Of a stretch of DNA of 5,540 bases, positions 4,158 to 5,540 are shown in pieces. Source of the DNA: an uncultured Clostridia bacterium (GTDB lineage: Bacteria; Bacillota; Clostridia; Lachnospirales; CAG-274); NCBI GenBank assembly GCA_947629215.1, contig CANRCU010000164.1, forward strand, positions 1 through 5,540. The letters run 5' to 3'. How positions within the stretch are numbered: the stretch's first letter is position 1; each line of letters starts with the position of its first letter. The notes under the pieces are model-generated. The model was given only the letters and a program-made list of their open reading frames with translations. It did no database searches and was not told the origin of the DNA. The translations under genes were made by a program, and so were the position numbers.

Positions 4158-5540
4158 AATCTATCCACTTGGTATCCCTGAGCTGCTGAATAATCGCCTC
4201 AAGCTGCTGCATTTCGGGGTCTGCTTCGCCCGGTTTTACATTCTTCTCGTAAAGGGATTTTGCTTGATTATAGTACTCAACAGTTTTCGAATAATCGCGT
4301 TTTTCGTTGTCAATGTGCCCCTGTATATCCGTTTCCAGAAACGCTCGGCGCATCGGCACACGATAGTCGTTCGGAAAATGCTCCGCCATTTTGTCCAGCA
4401 GTTCCGACGCCTTGTCAAACTCATTTTCATCCTGATAGAGAATGACCAAATTCTGCTCAATATTATACGTCGGCATTTTCTCCGCAAGCCCCTCGAAAAT
4501 CTCGATTGCTTTCCTATTGTCGCCGCTCTTGTAGCAGGAATCCGCAAGCCGCTCCTGCATTTCGTTCACGCGGTTAAGCGGGATTTTTGTAAGACAGTCC
4601 GACAGCAGTTCCACCGACTTATCAATCTCTCCCTGAAGCTTATAAATTTCGTCCAAGGCGTGATAAGCGCGATAGCGAATATAATCGTCTTCAGAAATCG
4701 AAATTACCTCCGAAAAATACTTGATAGCCGAATTATATTTCTTGCTGGCATAGTCAATCTCGCCACTAAGCAGGTTCAGCGAAACATCGTCCAGCTTCAA
4801 AATCCGCGCTTTTTCAAGCTCCTCTTTCGCGCTTGCGGCGTCCGAAAGCCTTGCAAGCGTAATCGCATAATCGCGGTGATAAACAGGATTTTTCGGTTCG
4901 TAATTCAATGCCAGAGCATAGTTTAATTTCGCGTTTTGGTAGTCGTTTTCGGGAGTTGCAAAATAAAAGCAATCCCCGAAAATGTGGTAGATACTTCCCA
5001 GCATTTCAGCGGAATTTTCATCGTTCTGAAACTTCGCAAGCTCTCCGAGATTTTTCCTGATATACTCGCGGCAGGAGTCTATATCTCCCTCGTCCCAGAG
5101 CCGCTGCGCCATTGCGTAATACGGGTCAACCCTGTCCTCGAATATCCCGAACGCCTTTTCGTAAGCGGCTTCGGGGTCGTCGCTTTTTTGAATTTCATAC
5201 ACCGCGTTATAAAAAAGTTCTTCCTTTTCCTGACCCATTTTTTTGTAACCGAAAGCCGAGGTTATAAGGCAGCCTCCAAACGCCAGCGGAAGCAGAATTG
5301 CCGCCGCAATCTGCTTTCCCTGCAAAATCTTCCAGCGCCTGTCGTATTTGTAGATGTTGCGGATAGCGTCGGAAAGTGCTTCGGCGGACTTAATTCTATC
5401 CCCCGGGTTTAACGACATCGAGCTTTCGATTATGTAAGTCAAGCCCTCGTCAAACTCCCCTACGCTTGACAGTTTCGGCGTTTCGGCAGCCCTTTCCGCG
5501 GGACGTATTCCCGTAAGCAGGTGATCCATCGATGCACCTA
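4156..5540 (-). CDS. Membrane Ser/Thr protein kinase with C-terminal TPR domain (partial, 5' end outside window)
   Basis: This is the C-terminal 460 residues of a Hanks-type kinase. The frame stays open to the window edge, so the Met codon at 5529 is internal. Numbering from the first whole codon (5538), residues 1-10 read GASMDHLLTG, the usual end of kinase subdomain IX (family pattern GAxxYxLLTG). Residues 41-54 contain NPGDR, whose Arg48 fits the invariant subdomain XI arginine, followed by the typical SAEAL helix. The catalytic loop, DFG and activation loop lie outside the window. After a basic stretch (YDRRWK) comes one hydrophobic segment, about 76-98, then some 350 helical residues with several TPR-like pairs (about 183-220, 253-286, 288-318, 328-358, 360-393). 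The kinase must face the cytoplasm, so the TPR domain should lie outside, where many Gram-positive kinases of this class carry PASTA domains. It ends in TGA eight bases before the next gene. Kinase identity is firm; catalytic competence cannot be judged here. Confidence 0.88.
   Translation of the reverse strand, partial: GASMDHLLTGIRPAERAAETPKLSSVGEFDEGLTYIIESSMSLNPGDRIKSAEALSDAIRNIYKYDRRWKILQGKQIAAAILLPLAFGGCLITSAFGYKKMGQEKEELFYNAVYEIQKSDDPEAAYEKAFGIFEDRVDPYYAMAQRLWDEGDIDSCREYIRKNLGELAKFQNDENSAEMLGSIYHIFGDCFYFATPENDYQNAKLNYALALNYEPKNPVYHRDYAITLARLSDAASAKEELEKARILKLDDVSLNLLSGEIDYASKKYNSAIKYFSEVISISEDDYIRYRAYHALDEIYKLQGEIDKSVELLSDCLTKIPLNRVNEMQERLADSCYKSGDNRKAIEIFEGLAEKMPTYNIEQNLVILYQDENEFDKASELLDKMAEHFPNDYRVPMRRAFLETDIQGHIDNEKRDYSKTVEYYNQAKSLYEKNVKPGEADPEMQQLEAIIQQLRDTKWID

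Noticed and set aside
4099..4926. Plus-strand ORF of 275 codons opposite the kinase TPR region
   Set aside because: It lies entirely antisense to a well-supported kinase/TPR reading frame and the 46-residue gene, its translation is Arg/Phe/Ile-rich without domain features, and its length is explained by the codon bias of the minus strand.
4936..5412. Plus-strand ORF of 158 codons opposite the kinase membrane and TPR region
   Set aside because: The antisense frame has no recognisable domain, and the minus-strand frame reads clear kinase and membrane signatures.
5527..5529. ATG as the true start of the kinase/TPR protein
   Set aside because: The frame continues upstream with Gly-Ala-Ser, completing the kinase GASxxxLLTG motif, so the gene begins outside the window.

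Overview
This window is one stretch of minus-strand coding sequence, apparently part of a single operon. It holds four genes, two of them cut by the window edges. The tight gene spacing, purine-rich Shine-Dalgarno sites, moderate GC and protein architectures (membrane Ser/Thr kinase, zinc-ribbon membrane proteins, KWG-type repeats, internalin-like LRRs) suggest a Gram-positive Bacillota genome, probably Clostridia. That is an inference from style; there is no rRNA or other marker gene here.

Layout in transcription order (high to low coordinates): (1) 5540-4156, the C-terminal part of a eukaryote-like Ser/Thr protein kinase: end of the kinase C-lobe, one membrane segment, then a long TPR domain. 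(2) 4147-4007, a 46-residue single-span membrane protein whose Shine-Dalgarno overlaps the kinase stop codon. (3) 3989-1884 (possible GTG start at 4004), about 701 residues: an unrecognised N-terminal domain, a CxxC/CxxC zinc ribbon, a low-complexity linker, a membrane segment, TPR, and about ten 22-residue leucine-rich repeats. (4) 1866 to beyond position 1, at least 622 residues: zinc ribbon, linker, membrane segment, TPR, then a beta-rich region with WG-type repeats, running off the window.

Genes 3 and 4 look like paralogues. They share the zinc ribbon-linker-membrane-TPR chassis, with about 80% DNA identity over 100 bases of the TPR, and differ in the distal domain (LRR versus WG-like). 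Basic residues just before each membrane segment predict a cytoplasmic N-terminus and an extracytoplasmic TPR/LRR/WG part. The cytoplasmic linkers of the two proteins contain five copies of a Thr-Glu-(Ile/Leu)-(Val/Leu) motif, which resembles phosphothreonine sites read by FHA domains. A coherent but untested model is that the kinase phosphorylates the inner linkers of two surface receptors of different ligand type, with the 46-residue protein as a membrane partner.

Intergenic gaps are 8, 17 and 17 bases. I see no promoter, terminator, RNA gene, mobile element or CRISPR array, and no stretch over 300 bases lacks a gene.
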